NCBI RefSeq assembly: GCF_001282685.1
Contig: NZ_LN875035.1
Span: 2,280,001 to 2,344,000, forward strand
From: Niameybacter massiliensis
Lineage (GTDB): Bacteria; Bacillota; Clostridia; Lachnospirales; Cellulosilyticaceae
Length of the DNA: 64,000 nucleotides
Direction: 5' to 3'
This document shows, one piece after another, positions 42,218 through 51,177 of this stretch. Position numbers and translations under genes: made by a program. The notes beneath the pieces were generated by a model that saw nothing but the letters and a program-made list of their open reading frames with translations, was not told the origin of the DNA and did no database searches. Each line of letters starts with the position of its first letter. The stretch's first letter is position 1.

Positions 42218-42931
42218 TTAGTTATTAACCATTTTATAAACTGCAATTTTATGTACTGGGACATCTAGAAGTGATGATACAGATTGTATAATAGCATTTT
42301 TAATATTCACATCATCAGCTCCTTCTGCTAATACTAAAACCCCTTCAACTTGTGGTTTATTTTCTTTGATGACGAAAGGTGTGTCCCCTTTTTCTTTTAC
42401 GATTTTCCTTTCAACATCTTGTTTTTCACTTGTTTTTTTATTGCCTGATTGGGTAAGTTCATCTATATCTAGGCTATTTTGTGTAATTTCTTCAGCCAGT
42501 ACTTTTTCTGTGGAACTAGAAGTTGTAACCATTACTTTTGTTACACCTGCTCCATCAAGACTTGTCAGGATTGTCTCCATTCTCATCTCAAGGAGCTCTT
42601 CATAAGTCATCGTACTCGTTGTATTTGCTGTTCGAGTACTTGCTTCTACCACTTCATTCCCTTCACTCATAACAGGCTGTGCATTTGGCTTTTGGGGCAA
42701 ATAAGTGAGTAGAATGCCACCTACAATAAGTGCAAAAAGTATAGCGGCTACGGGAACCTTAACCTTCTTTCCCACTTGTCCTAGCAGATCCCCCAGTTTC
42801 GGATCACTTTTAGGTTCCTGCTTCTTAACTGTTTCTTTTTCTTCAAGCTTATCTCTGATTGTACCTTCGGGTCTGGTTACGTTGTTCACATTGATGGTAA
42901 ATTGTCTTTTTTCATCTTCATTACCTGACAC
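42218..42931 (-). CDS. spoIIIAG: Stage III sporulation protein AG
   Basis: A 237-residue single-pass protein. A charged cytoplasmic segment (about 1-55) precedes a transmembrane helix (VPVAAILFALIVGGILLTYL, about 57-76). The extracytoplasmic ring-building domain has LDGAGVTKVMVTTSSSTEKV near 130-150, a spacer, and the conserved C-terminal VLVLAEGADDVNIKNAIIQS and LLDVPVHKIAVYKM. In the family it forms a large ring that is part of the SpoIIIA channel. It is located 16 bases upstream of spoIIIAH. Confidence 0.95.
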   Translation of the reverse strand: MSGNEDEKRQFTINVNNVTRPEGTIRDKLEEKETVKKQEPKSDPKLGDLLGQVGKKVKVPVAAILFALIVGGILLTYLPQKPNAQPVMSEGNEVVEASTRTANTTSTMTYEELLEMRMETILTSLDGAGVTKVMVTTSSSTEKVLAEEITQNSLDIDELTQSGNKKTSEKQDVERKIVKEKGDTPFVIKENKPQVEGVLVLAEGADDVNIKNAIIQSVSSLLDVPVHKIAVYKMVNN

Positions 42932-42949
42932 TGCACTTTCCTCCCAACA

Positions 42950-43522
42950 TTAACTATCTTGTACTATAATATATATATTAGCGTTGTCCACATTATAGAA
43001 GTCTTTTATGCATTTTTTTATTTCATTTTCTAAATACTCTTGGTTAAGTACCACACTTTCATTCTTATTTCCAATCGTAATAAAGGATTCTGATGTGTAT
43101 GGTATGACTTCTATTTTCACTTCTTGTATGCTCATATGGCTGCCTTTTAGTGTCACTTCACTACTTAGAGACTCTACTGATACAGGTAGTTGTGCTTCTA
43201 ATAATGCTGTGAGTTGTTTTTCTATTTGTTCTTGATAAACTTGCTTTACAGATTCTTCTTGTTTCTTTTTCTCTTCTTGATAAGGAATATACTCTCCATC
43301 TTCAAATTGCTTTTGGTAAAAGGTAATATACTCGCTAGGAGGTGTTCCTTGAATCCACTCTTGACTAGATATCAACGTAATCAAAGGACTCGCTATCACC
43401 ACAAGCACAATAAACCCTAATACCAGTTTCAAATACTTTTTAAGCTCTGATACTGGAAAGATCATCTCAACAATGACAACAAAAAGCATTGTCCAAATAA
43501 TCGTTAGCAAATAATTTCTCAT
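42950..43522 (-). CDS. spoIIIAF: Stage III sporulation protein AF
   Basis: About 190 residues with two N-terminal membrane helices (LTIIWTMLFVVIVEMIFP and YLKLVLGFIVLVVIASPLI), then an extracytoplasmic ring-building-like domain with ESVKQVYQEQIEKQLTALLE and VNEAN-like terminal strands. The ATG at 43522 is chosen because AAGGAGGAGG lies immediately upstream; the frame-compatible start at 43564 would overlap spoIIIAE by 30 bases. It is the sixth gene in the operon. Confidence 0.92.
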   Translation of the reverse strand: MRNYLLTIIWTMLFVVIVEMIFPVSELKKYLKLVLGFIVLVVIASPLITLISSQEWIQGTPPSEYITFYQKQFEDGEYIPYQEEKKKQEESVKQVYQEQIEKQLTALLEAQLPVSVESLSSEVTLKGSHMSIQEVKIEVIPYTSESFITIGNKNESVVLNQEYLENEIKKCIKDFYNVDNANIYIIVQDS

Positions 43523-43533
43523 GGCCTCCTCCT

Positions 43534-44850
43534 TTAAGTCATACTCATTCCAATACTTGCACAAATAATCATAGACGCAATGGTTAACACCACAACTACG
43601 CCTACTGCACTTAGAATAAATTCACACCCTTTAGCAAGCACCCCTGCTATTTCTGTCATCTTCTTATCTCCTAATGGCTGTATTAAAGCCCCTACAACAT
43701 TATACATAATGACATGTATAAATATTTTCATAAGTGGAATCGCTGCTATTAAAACGACCCAAATAATAACCCCTATAGCAAACGCATTCTTAATTAATGC
43801 ACTACAAGATAAAATAAACTCTATAGCCCCTTTACTTGCATCACCAATAATGGGCAAAAAGGCTGTAGATACATTAATGGCCCCCTTCTTAAGTGCTACA
43901 TCTATATAAGGCAAGGTCATTTTGTAAATACCCATAATAGCTACACTGATTACGATAATGCCTCTTAATCCCCATCTAATTCCTTTATAGAATAGATCTA
44001 TAAACTTATCGACCTTAATCTCTTCACTCATTGTGCTGACTACATGTAAGACAATTACTGCTACAAGCATTGGCAAAACAAGTTTTTGAATAATAAAAGT
44101 CATAATGTTAAAGGTTCCTATAATAACAGGTGCAAGGGCACTTGAGGATGTAATATACCCTGATACAGCCATAAAGGCGAGTAAAGTTGGTAATGTGACC
44201 TGCATAATCTCATACAGCTGAGTAATGGTCTTCTGAGCCACTTGTACAAGCATCATTAAAGACTGAGATAATGTAAAAATAACTAAAATATAGCATACTA
44301 GGTAGGCTGCCTTTGCAGTATTTTGTGACTGAAAAGACTTACTTAAAATTTGTAGAATACTACATAATATAACAATTAAAATAAACCTTATAATGATTTT
44401 AAAGTATGTATTAAATTCATTGACGAAAAGTTGTCCTATTTGTGCCAGCACCTCTTGGATTGAAAAACGCTCTTCTCCAGAAATCAGCTTGAGTACTTGG
44501 CTACTCAAATCAAAATCCTCTAAATAAGGAACAGATTGTTTTAATTCTTCTTCTAGGCTCTCGATTTCTCCCCAATTTAAAATGTCAAATTGTTGCTTCA
44601 GCACACTTTGAATCTGCTCTTCACTAAAAGTTTCTACACTCTCCACGCTACCTTGTGCTGCTTTTTCTTGTCCTTTTTCTTCAACCGCCTCTACTTCCTC
44701 TTGTGTAAAAGGATCTTCTATCTTAAATGCTTCCTCTTGCTGACTGATCCAACTCTCTTCATCTACCTCATCTGAGAAAGCTTGTATCGGCATTGTGAAG
44801 CAAAAGAACAAGAGAAGTACCAATACCGGTATTCTTATTTTCTTTAGCAT
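43534..44850 (-). CDS. spoIIIAE: Stage III sporulation protein AE
   Basis: A 438-residue polytopic membrane protein. A cleavable signal peptide (about 1-26, IRIPVLVLLLFFCFTMPIQAFS) and an acidic extracytoplasmic region (27-145) precede eight or so transmembrane helices from about 150 on. These helices include VSGYITSSSALAPVIIGTFN, the string ALKKGAINVSTAFLPIIGDA and the closing QPLGDKKMTEIAGVLAKGCE. It is thought to be the inner-membrane transport component of the SpoIIIA-SpoIIQ apparatus. Gene order and length match the family. Confidence 0.95.
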   Translation of the reverse strand: MLKKIRIPVLVLLLFFCFTMPIQAFSDEVDEESWISQQEEAFKIEDPFTQEEVEAVEEKGQEKAAQGSVESVETFSEEQIQSVLKQQFDILNWGEIESLEEELKQSVPYLEDFDLSSQVLKLISGEERFSIQEVLAQIGQLFVNEFNTYFKIIIRFILIVILCSILQILSKSFQSQNTAKAAYLVCYILVIFTLSQSLMMLVQVAQKTITQLYEIMQVTLPTLLAFMAVSGYITSSSALAPVIIGTFNIMTFIIQKLVLPMLVAVIVLHVVSTMSEEIKVDKFIDLFYKGIRWGLRGIIVISVAIMGIYKMTLPYIDVALKKGAINVSTAFLPIIGDASKGAIEFILSCSALIKNAFAIGVIIWVVLIAAIPLMKIFIHVIMYNVVGALIQPLGDKKMTEIAGVLAKGCEFILSAVGVVVVLTIASMIICASIGMSMT

Positions 44851-44865
44851 CTTTTACCCCACCTT

Positions 44866-45249
44866 TTAAATTAATTGTGTAATCAGTTCAATGAGTGCCA
44901 AAATAATAGGAGATGCAAGAACAAGTATTAATACTTTCCCAGCAAGTTGAACTTTACTTGCAATGGCTGACTCCCCTGCATCTTTACAAAGTTGATAACC
45001 AAATTCTGCAATATAGGCAATCCCTACAATTTTAAAAATAATCTTAAGATAAGTATCTTCTAAACTCATCTTAGTTGATAAATCAGTAATAATTGAAAAG
45101 ATTACACTTAGCTGGGGCAATATTAAAATCAAGAGTAACGTACAAGCAAAAATACGAATCAGATTACCTGCTGTCTTATGGTTCTCCCCTACAAAAAGTG
45201 CCAGGATCACTGCCGCTAAGGCAAATCCTGTTAATTTGATAATATCCAT
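44866..45249 (-). CDS. spoIIIAD: Stage III sporulation protein AD
   Basis: A 127-residue membrane protein with about four helices (KLTGFALAAVILALFVG, LIRIFACTLLLILILPQL, IVGIAYIAEFGYQLCKDAGE and VLILVLASPIILALIELITQ). SpoIIIAC and SpoIIIAD are related, and this gene follows spoIIIAC by nine bases. The family is required for engulfed forespore gene expression; its role in the membrane platform is inferred from the operon. Confidence 0.95.
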   Translation of the reverse strand: MDIIKLTGFALAAVILALFVGENHKTAGNLIRIFACTLLLILILPQLSVIFSIITDLSTKMSLEDTYLKIIFKIVGIAYIAEFGYQLCKDAGESAIASKVQLAGKVLILVLASPIILALIELITQLI

Positions 45250-45258
45250 AGCCGCCTC

Positions 45259-45456
45259 CTAAAACATAAACATAGTTTCTACAACTTCAAAGAGTTGTAA
45301 GATATAGGATGCTATAATCAAGAGAATAAGCGTAATCCCACCTATAGACACCATGTTCGCATAACTATCCTTACCTGCCTGCTTTAAAATAATGCTCATG
45401 AACATTACTGCCATAGAAAGTCCACCTATTTTTAAAAGCTCCATCATTTGATCCAT
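45259..45456 (-). CDS. spoIIIAC: Stage III sporulation protein AC
   Basis: A 65-residue membrane protein with two hydrophobic helices (LLKIGGLSMAVMFMSIILKQ and GGITLILLIIASYILQLFEV), joined by AGKDSYANMVSI, where K-Q-A-G-K/R and Y are typical. The length is exactly that of the family. It precedes spoIIIAD. Confidence 0.95.
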   Translation of the reverse strand: MDQMMELLKIGGLSMAVMFMSIILKQAGKDSYANMVSIGGITLILLIIASYILQLFEVVETMFMF

Positions 45457-45469
45457 TTCTTATCTCCCC

Positions 45470-45988
45470 CTAAATAATGAGTATACTGATACACGCACCA
45501 ATTAAGATGCCCATACCTGTTCTAAGTTTTCCTGATTTCTCTTGCTCTTTTTGTGCCATATTCAATGTCATCTTCAGCTTCTCTTGCATCATTTCAATGT
45601 TCCCTTGTTGCATCTGTTTATCTACATGACCAAGACCTCTTCCAAACTCATAAATGAGTTCATAGTCTTCATCATTTAAATGATAACGATGTTTTTCATT
45701 TTCTAAAGCTTGTCTCCAAAGTGCACCACCATCTTCTGCATTTCTCGCTTGAAGTAACGTAGAAAAAGTAATAAAAATTTGACCAATTTCGTGTCTACAA
45801 TCCTTTCCTACTCTAAAACATGCTTCATGAAGTGGTGTTAATCTATAGTTAATTTCCCCCTTCAGATACTCAAAGGCATAAATCAAATACTCCAATTCCT
45901 TAATACGTTTACGATATCTCATATCAATGCATATTCCAGTCAAACTACATCCTGTAAAAATCATTAAAATCCCCATTATTTTCAGCAT
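45470..45988 (-). CDS. spoIIIAB: Stage III sporulation protein AB
   Basis: A 172-residue protein with membrane helices at both ends (about 1-20 and 154-172) and a helical domain between. MRYRKRIKELEYLIYAFEYL and KGEINYRLTPLHEA are family hallmarks, as are GLGHVDKQMQQGNIEMMQEK and the end KLRTGMGILIGACISILII. The helical domain resembles type II secretion GspF. It overlaps the spoIIIAA end by seven bases. Confidence 0.95.
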   Translation of the reverse strand: MLKIMGILMIFTGCSLTGICIDMRYRKRIKELEYLIYAFEYLKGEINYRLTPLHEACFRVGKDCRHEIGQIFITFSTLLQARNAEDGGALWRQALENEKHRYHLNDEDYELIYEFGRGLGHVDKQMQQGNIEMMQEKLKMTLNMAQKEQEKSGKLRTGMGILIGACISILII

Positions 45989-46926
45989 ACCTTCACCTGA
46001 TTTCTTCTTAAGTCTTGTATGGTTTCAATAGTGCAAGGCCCATTACGGTTAGATAAAATAACCATCTTTTCAAACCATCCATTTTCAATCATTGTCTTAA
46101 GCTGAGGTTTCTTCATACAATCTTCTAAGTCTTTTCCGTGGGTTGTACAAAGAATACTTACTCCTGCGCCTAATACTTCTTCGATAGCTTCTAGGTCTTC
46201 CTTACTTCCAATCTCATCTACTGCAATAATATCTGGTGCCATAGAACGTAATAACATACGCATACCCTCTACTTTTGGGCAACCATCTAATACATCTGTT
46301 CGCATGCCCACATCATTTTGTGGAATTCCCATATAGCATCCTGCAATTTCAGATCTTTCATCTACTACACCTACAGTATAGGGCCCATATCCACTGTATC
46401 CATTGCTTAAATTTCTAATCAAATCTCTTAGCAAAGTTGTCTTACCACATTTAGGTGGTGATACAATAAGGGTATGATATACTTTGTCCCTAGAAAGCAT
46501 ATAGGGTAATACCTTACTCCCACATCCTAATACTTCATGTGAAAGTCTTATATTAAATCCACTAATATATTTAAGTGTTTTAACCTTCTTGTCTTCTACA
46601 ACAGCTTTCCCTACAATTCCTATACGATGCCCACCTTCAACCGTCACATAGCCTTGCCTAATCTCATCTTCTAAAGCATAAAGCGAATAGCCACTTAAAA
46701 ATTGCAAGATAGCTTGTACCTCTTCATAGGTAACGATATGACTTTTAGCAATCTCTTCAAGTCCTCTGTCTGTGAGTCCATACTCCTCGTTATTCATAAC
46801 AATGATTAAAGGTTTAAATGTCCTTATTCTAATTTCTTGCACAATACCAGCATTAAGTGTAGTTAACCTTGCAAGTGATTCTTTGATGCCTCTTGGCATA
46901 ATATCAAGAATACTTTTTGGAATCAT
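45982..46926 (-). CDS. spoIIIAA: Stage III sporulation protein AA (secretion-type ATPase)
   Basis: A 314-residue cytoplasmic ATPase related to type II/IV secretion ATPases, first gene of the operon. Walker A is SPPKCGKTTLLRD (about 160-172); VGVVDERSEIAG and PDIIAVDEIGS (Walker B) follow, and TTHGKDLEDC is present later. The N-terminal half carries QEIRIRTFKPLIIV and GYVTVEGGHRIGIVG. It probably energises assembly of the mother cell-forespore channel. AAAGGAGG precedes the ATG. The promoter should be sigma-E dependent; GCATATAGTT at about 46965 resembles a -10 element, but I could not confirm the -35. Confidence 0.96.
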   Translation of the reverse strand: MIPKSILDIMPRGIKESLARLTTLNAGIVQEIRIRTFKPLIIVMNNEEYGLTDRGLEEIAKSHIVTYEEVQAILQFLSGYSLYALEDEIRQGYVTVEGGHRIGIVGKAVVEDKKVKTLKYISGFNIRLSHEVLGCGSKVLPYMLSRDKVYHTLIVSPPKCGKTTLLRDLIRNLSNGYSGYGPYTVGVVDERSEIAGCYMGIPQNDVGMRTDVLDGCPKVEGMRMLLRSMAPDIIAVDEIGSKEDLEAIEEVLGAGVSILCTTHGKDLEDCMKKPQLKTMIENGWFEKMVILSNRNGPCTIETIQDLRRNQVKVC

Positions 46927-46998
46927 CGTTTTCCTCCTTTGTACAGTTTGATTACTTAACTATATGCAAGTACTTGTCCCCCTAGAACTTTTTTAGGC

Positions 46999-47037
46999 AT
47001 AAAAAAAAGACGTATAAGATTTTCATCTTATACGTCC
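46999..47037 (-). terminator. Terminator of efp
   Basis: GACGTATAAGAT with ATCTTATACGTC (47009-47020, 47025-47036) and eight U residues on the minus strand. Confidence 0.95.
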
Positions 47038-47059
47038 TAAGTTCACGCTCGAATGAGGA

Positions 47060-47620
47060 TTAGTTTGCACGACCCATGTATTCGCCAGTACGTGTATCAA
47101 TACGAATAATTTCGCCTTGTTCGATGAATAAAGGTACCATAACTCTTGCACCTGTTTCAACGATAGCTGGTTTTGTAGCACCTTGTGCTGTATCGCCTTT
47201 AAGACCTGGTTCTGTTTCAGTAATTTCAAGGTCAACGTTGATTGGTGGTTCTACACCAAATACGTTACCTTCATGAGAAATAACTTTAACCATTTCGTTT
47301 TCTTTAACGAATTTTAAAGAATCTCCTACTGAAGATGCATTTACAGCAATTTGATCGTAAGTATCTAAATCCATGAAGTGGAATAACTCACCATCTGCAT
47401 ATAAATATTGCATATCTCTACGGTCGATATGAGCTTTTGGTACTTTTTCAGATGGACGGAATGTTCTTTCAACTACACCACCTGTTTTTATGTTTTTAAT
47501 TTTACAACGTACAAACGCCGCACCTTTACCTGGTTTTACGTGTTGGAATTCAATAATTTGATATAAGTTACCTTCAAATTCAATGGTAACACCATTTCTA
47601 AAATCGCCTGCTTGAATCAT
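47060..47620 (-). CDS. efp: Elongation factor P
   Basis: A 186-residue translation factor that relieves ribosome stalling at polyproline. Three beta-barrel domains are predicted: the first has [18 protein letters not shown] with K32 at the loop tip that is modified in many bacteria, the second starts near residue 68, and the C-terminal OB domain ends with [14 protein letters not shown]. The gene has its own promoter (47653-47681), a strong AGGAGG site and a terminator. No EF-P modification gene (epmA/epmB, ymfI) is recognised in the window. Confidence 0.98.
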   Translation of the reverse strand: MIQAGDFRNGVTIEFEGNLYQIIEFQHVKPGKGAAFVRCKIKNIKTGGVVERTFRPSEKVPKAHIDRRDMQYLYADGELFHFMDLDTYDQIAVNASSVGDSLKFVKENEMVKVISHEGNVFGVEPPINVDLEITETEPGLKGDTAQGATKPAIVETGARVMVPLFIEQGEIIRIDTRTGEYMGRAN

Positions 47621-47652
47621 GGGTTTTCCTCCTAATATGTTTTTCCTAATAT

Positions 47653-47681
47653 AGTGTAAACTAGATTATTAGTTTTTTCAA
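47653..47681 (-). promoter_or_regulatory. Promoter of efp
   Basis: TTGAAA (47681-47676), 17-bp spacer, TACACT (47658-47653), about 30 bases before the ATG. Confidence 0.65.
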
Positions 47682-47693
47682 CGATTTTTTACA

Positions 47694-48776
47694 TCATTCT
47701 ATAACAATAAGTTCTTTTGGTGAGTGGGTTAAGTTCTTAATTCCTGTCTTAGTTACAACAACCATATCCTCAATACGCACGCCACCAAATCCTGGTACAT
47801 AAATACCTGGTTCTACTGTAAGCACCATTCCTGGCTCAATAACTTTCTCTTCAGCACTTGAAAAACGTGGATTCTCATGGATATCAAGGCCTACGCTGTG
47901 TCCAAGTCCATGTCCAAAGTATTCGCCATAACCTGCATCTTTTATAATATTACGTGCGATTGCATCTACTTCTTTTCCTTTTAATCCTGGTTTAATCGCA
48001 TCAAGTGCTGCTAGTTGAGCTTTTAGTACAGTTTGATAAATTTCTTGATGTTTTTCGTTTGGTTTGCCAATCACAATGGTTCTTGTCATATCTGAGCAAT
48101 AGCCTTCATAGCGACATCCAAAGTCCATAACAACAAAATCACCTACATTTAATGTCTCACGACCTGGTACTGCATGGCAAAGAGAAGACTTGGCACCGGC
48201 AGCTACAATGGAGCTAAAAGAAGTCCCACTTGCGCCATTCATACGCATGATGCGTTCAAGTTCTAATGCAATATCAGTCTCTGTTAAACCGTTTTTGTAC
48301 TCCATTGTAATGAGTGAAATAATCTTTGAAAAGGCTAGATCACCAATACGTTCTGCTTCTTCAAGCTTTTTAATTTCTTCTGCATCTTTAATTTGTCTTA
48401 AGTTTTCAACAACGTCTTTTGTGGGTACAAATGTGAAATGATTATATTTTTCATACTCTACATACGTACTATAGTTAGTATAATCACTTTCAAAACCAAT
48501 ATTCTTGATTCCGTCATGTTCAACAATTTCCATTGCCTTTCCAAGTGTACCTTTTTGTTCTTGGTTGACAATCTCAAAGTTTGGGCATTGTCCTGTCGCT
48601 TGTTCAATATATCTAAAATCAGTGATTAAATATTGTTTTTCGGTTGTTACAAGTAAAAGTGCATTTGACCCTGCAAATCCACTTATATAGCGGATGTTAG
48701 TCAAATTGGCTACCATCATACTTTCTAATTTTAACGCTGCCATTTGTGCACGTAACTTTTGTAAACGTTGATCCAT
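47694..48776 (-). CDS. Xaa-Pro aminopeptidase, M24 family
   Basis: A 360-residue metallopeptidase that removes an N-terminal residue preceding proline. The N-terminal creatinase-like domain (about 1-130) is followed by the pita-bread fold with the metal ligands in MDFGCRYEGYCSDMTRT (two aspartates), GHGLGHSVGLDIHE (histidine), LTVEPGIYV (glutamate) and GVRIEDMVVV (glutamate). It lies upstream of efp, a common arrangement in Firmicutes (YqhT next to efp). It is cytoplasmic. Confidence 0.94.
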   Translation of the reverse strand: MDQRLQKLRAQMAALKLESMMVANLTNIRYISGFAGSNALLLVTTEKQYLITDFRYIEQATGQCPNFEIVNQEQKGTLGKAMEIVEHDGIKNIGFESDYTNYSTYVEYEKYNHFTFVPTKDVVENLRQIKDAEEIKKLEEAERIGDLAFSKIISLITMEYKNGLTETDIALELERIMRMNGASGTSFSSIVAAGAKSSLCHAVPGRETLNVGDFVVMDFGCRYEGYCSDMTRTIVIGKPNEKHQEIYQTVLKAQLAALDAIKPGLKGKEVDAIARNIIKDAGYGEYFGHGLGHSVGLDIHENPRFSSAEEKVIEPGMVLTVEPGIYVPGFGGVRIEDMVVVTKTGIKNLTHSPKELIVIE

Positions 48777-48862
48777 GTTCTAGCCTCTCTCTCCGTATTA
48801 AGTAATCCTTTAATTATGCCGCCTTATAAAAATTCATAATAGCTTTTATTGACTATTTATAA

Positions 48863-49303
48863 TTATTGCCCAATATGGTTGATTAAACCATCAAGTCCCA
48901 TCTCATATCCCTTAAAACCAAATCCACCAATAATCCCAATACAGCTTGCAGCTGTTACTGAGTGACTTCTAAAACTTTCTCTTGCATGAATATTAGAGAT
49001 ATGTACTTCTACAACAGGTAATGAAATACTTTTGATTGCATCTGCAAGTGCATAACTATAATGCGTATAGGCACCTGGATTAAATACAATACCTGCTACT
49101 TGTTCATGATAACATTTTTGCATAAAGTCTATAAGTTCACCTTCTCCATTTGACTGAAAGAAAATAAGCTCTATATCCTTATATTTTTTTGCCACTTCTG
49201 TTAATGAAGTTTCTAAATCTTTTAAAGTGCCACTTCCGTAAATACCTGGTTCACGTATGCCTAAAAAATTTAAATTGGGCCCGTTCATTATTGCAATCTT
49301 CAT
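48863..49303 (-). CDS. aroQ: 3-dehydroquinate dehydratase, type II
   Basis: A 146-residue shikimate-pathway enzyme converting 3-dehydroquinate to 3-dehydroshikimate. The start MKIAIMNGPNLNFLGIREPG, then IYG with catalytic Tyr22, is diagnostic, as are FFQSNGEGELIDFMQKC, GIVFNPGAYTHYSYAL, VEVHISNIHARE (catalytic histidine) and FRSHSVTA. It lies 27 bases after aroK; both belong to a shikimate/pilus gene block. Confidence 0.97.
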   Translation of the reverse strand: MKIAIMNGPNLNFLGIREPGIYGSGTLKDLETSLTEVAKKYKDIELIFFQSNGEGELIDFMQKCYHEQVAGIVFNPGAYTHYSYALADAIKSISLPVVEVHISNIHARESFRSHSVTAASCIGIIGGFGFKGYEMGLDGLINHIGQ

Positions 49304-49330
49304 CTTTCGTCCCTCCCTACGCTCTAATCT

Positions 49331-49828
49331 TTATTTAAGTTTAAGTACATCCACTAAATAATTCGTAAGACTATAAGGTGTATGTCCTTCACATTTTACT
49401 TGAAGCGTACAACTTGCTTCATAAAGTGGTCTACGAGCCTCATAAAGTGCCTTAAGCTGTTCATAACTCTTTACAAGAGGTCTAGAAGTGTCTCCATCAA
49501 TTCTTCTATAGAGTTCTTCAAAAGGCCAATCTAAATAAATACATGTTTCTTGGTTAAGACATGTTCTATTGATTTCCTTTCCTATGATGCCTCCACCTGT
49601 CGAAACAACTTTACCCGAAAGTGTAAGTGTTTCTTGAAGTAACCGACTTTCTAACGCTCTAAAATAGACTTCACCTTTTTGTTCGAAAATATGAGGAATA
49701 GGCATTTTTTCTTCTCTTACAATCCACTCATCTAAGTCAATCCATTCTCTTTGAATACTTCTTGCTAAAGTGCTTGCAACGGTTGTCTTGCCACATCCCA
49801 TAAACCCTATAAAATAAATATTTTTCAT
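49331..49828 (-). CDS. aroK: Shikimate kinase
   Basis: A 165-residue P-loop kinase that phosphorylates shikimate. Walker A is GFMGCGKTTV (8-17), the shikimate-binding DLDEWI is at about 32-37, GGGIIG at about 77-82 and the lid RRIDGDTSRPLV at about 112-123. The N-terminal residues MKNIYFI follow the prepilin gene, whose stop overlaps the aroK ATG by four bases. It is transcribed with aroQ and aroE and intervening pilus genes. Confidence 0.96.
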   Translation of the reverse strand: MKNIYFIGFMGCGKTTVASTLARSIQREWIDLDEWIVREEKMPIPHIFEQKGEVYFRALESRLLQETLTLSGKVVSTGGGIIGKEINRTCLNQETCIYLDWPFEELYRRIDGDTSRPLVKSYEQLKALYEARRPLYEASCTLQVKCEGHTPYSLTNYLVDVLKLK

Positions 49829-50307
49829 CTTATTCCCCCTTCATCCTTTTCAAAAGGATAAATTGTCACAAGCCCTGTTACTGGGCGTACTGTCATTTTT
49901 AATTTATAAGGAAAAGTTTGATGCCTAATGGTAATTGTACCAGAATTTGAAGGGGACAAATCTTGATTAAAACTTATGACCTTTCCTGATGCAAAAGGAT
50001 TGCTCTCTGTACCAATATACAGTTTAATGGGACTGGGAATAACATATTCTTTTTCTATTCTGCCCTCTGCTTCTACTAGTAATACATCTTGCGACGCTCG
50101 TGCCGTTTTCATAAGTCTACATTGAATGTTACGAAGTGCTGCCTCTTGTTGCATGACCTCCACAATAAGTTGAACTTCTTTCGCTACATCCTCCATTTGC
50201 CTCTTATATAAAATCTGGCTACCACTTACAACACCTATACTCATTATCCCAATGATTGCTATCACCACAACCATTTCCATGAGTGTAAAACCTTTTCCTA
50301 CTTTCAC
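49825..50307 (-). CDS. Prepilin-type protein (GspH-like pseudopilin)
   Basis: A 160-residue minor pilin or pseudopilin. The leader MKVGKG is cleaved before the hydrophobic helix FTLMEMVVVIAIIGIMSIGV, with Glu at +5, the standard class III signal cleaved by PilD. The remainder is a beta-rich globular domain (QLIVEVMQQEAALRNIQCRL onward). It is sandwiched between aroE and aroK, overlapping aroK by four bases. A role in the pilus made from the downstream-encoded locus is likely. Confidence 0.85.
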   Translation of the reverse strand: MKVGKGFTLMEMVVVIAIIGIMSIGVVSGSQILYKRQMEDVAKEVQLIVEVMQQEAALRNIQCRLMKTARASQDVLLVEAEGRIEKEYVIPSPIKLYIGTESNPFASGKVISFNQDLSPSNSGTITIRHQTFPYKLKMTVRPVTGLVTIYPFEKDEGGIR

Positions 50308-50313
50308 CTATAA

Positions 50314-51177
50314 TCATCCTATCTCTTTCATCAATTCCATGTAAATGGCTTGAATGCTACTTTCATCTATAGTAACATGATGCATCAGTTCATAGGCAAT
50401 AATCGCTTGATAAAATAACATATCAAATCCATTCATTCTTTTCAAGTCTCTATGCCTAGCTTCTTTTAAAAATACGGTTTCACTAGGATTATAGATCAGA
50501 TCTACAGCAGCATTTGCCTGTTCTAAAAGTTCACTTGCCCCTTTTGGCATTTGCCCTTTTAAGTTTCCCATACCAACACCTGTTGTTTGAATGACTACAT
50601 CTATGTTTACTTTTGGCTTTTCTTCCATTTCATAAATTATAATTGGAACTGGGCATGTCTCTTTAAAATGTGCTTGAAGCACTCTCGCATTTTCTTTAGT
50701 ACGATTAAAAATATGAATACTTCTTGCCTCTTCCATTACACTTACGACCGTGGCATAACTTGCACCACCACTTCCTATGATCGCAACATTTTGCCCCTCA
50801 AATGATATCCCCTGATGCTTGAGTGCTCTTCTTAACCCCATTGCATCCGTATTATAACCTTTGTAGCCTTCTGGTGTCCAAACAAGCGTATTCACTGCAT
50901 CCACTTGCTGAGCTAGTGAATCAATTTCTACACAACAAGGCATAACTGCTTTTTTATGTGGCATCGTCACATTGAGCCCCTTTATCCCTAATGCATGAGC
51001 ACCTTTTAGAGCATCTTCTACTCTATTTTCTTCAACTAGAAAAGGTACATAAGCTAAATTTTCATGCGTGAATGCTGCAATGGTATGATGAATAAGAGGA
51101 GAAAGGGTGTGATCTATAGGTTTCCCTATCACACCACATACTTTCGTTTTACCTGTTATGCTTTTCATAATGTGCAA
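50314..51177 (-). CDS. aroE: Shikimate dehydrogenase
   Basis: A 287-residue NADP-dependent enzyme reducing 3-dehydroshikimate to shikimate. VCGVIGKPIDHTLSPLIHH, then LNVTMPHKKAVMP with the catalytic lysine, NTDAMGLRRAL, the dinucleotide motif IIGSGGASYA and DLIYNPSETVFL are all present. The start is ambiguous: TTG 51177 has the better-spaced AGGA site, while ATG 51168 lacks one at the usual distance. Either overlaps the upstream phosphatase gene. It belongs to the aro/pilus block. Confidence 0.95.
   Translation of the reverse strand: MHIMKSITGKTKVCGVIGKPIDHTLSPLIHHTIAAFTHENLAYVPFLVEENRVEDALKGAHALGIKGLNVTMPHKKAVMPCCVEIDSLAQQVDAVNTLVWTPEGYKGYNTDAMGLRRALKHQGISFEGQNVAIIGSGGASYATVVSVMEEARSIHIFNRTKENARVLQAHFKETCPVPIIIYEMEEKPKVNIDVVIQTTGVGMGNLKGQMPKGASELLEQANAAVDLIYNPSETVFLKEARHRDLKRMNGFDMLFYQAIIAYELMHHVTIDESSIQAIYMELMKEIG

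Noticed and set aside
43580-43909. Plus-strand 109-codon frame
   Set aside because: Antisense to spoIIIAE, which is a complete family member; no RBS.
46950-46980. sigma-E promoter for spoIIIAA
   Set aside because: A -10-like GCATATAGTT is present but no convincing -35 element at proper distance; not listed as a feature.
47023-47235. 70-codon minus-strand frame overlapping efp
   Set aside because: Alternative frame of the efp coding sequence and terminator; efp is complete.
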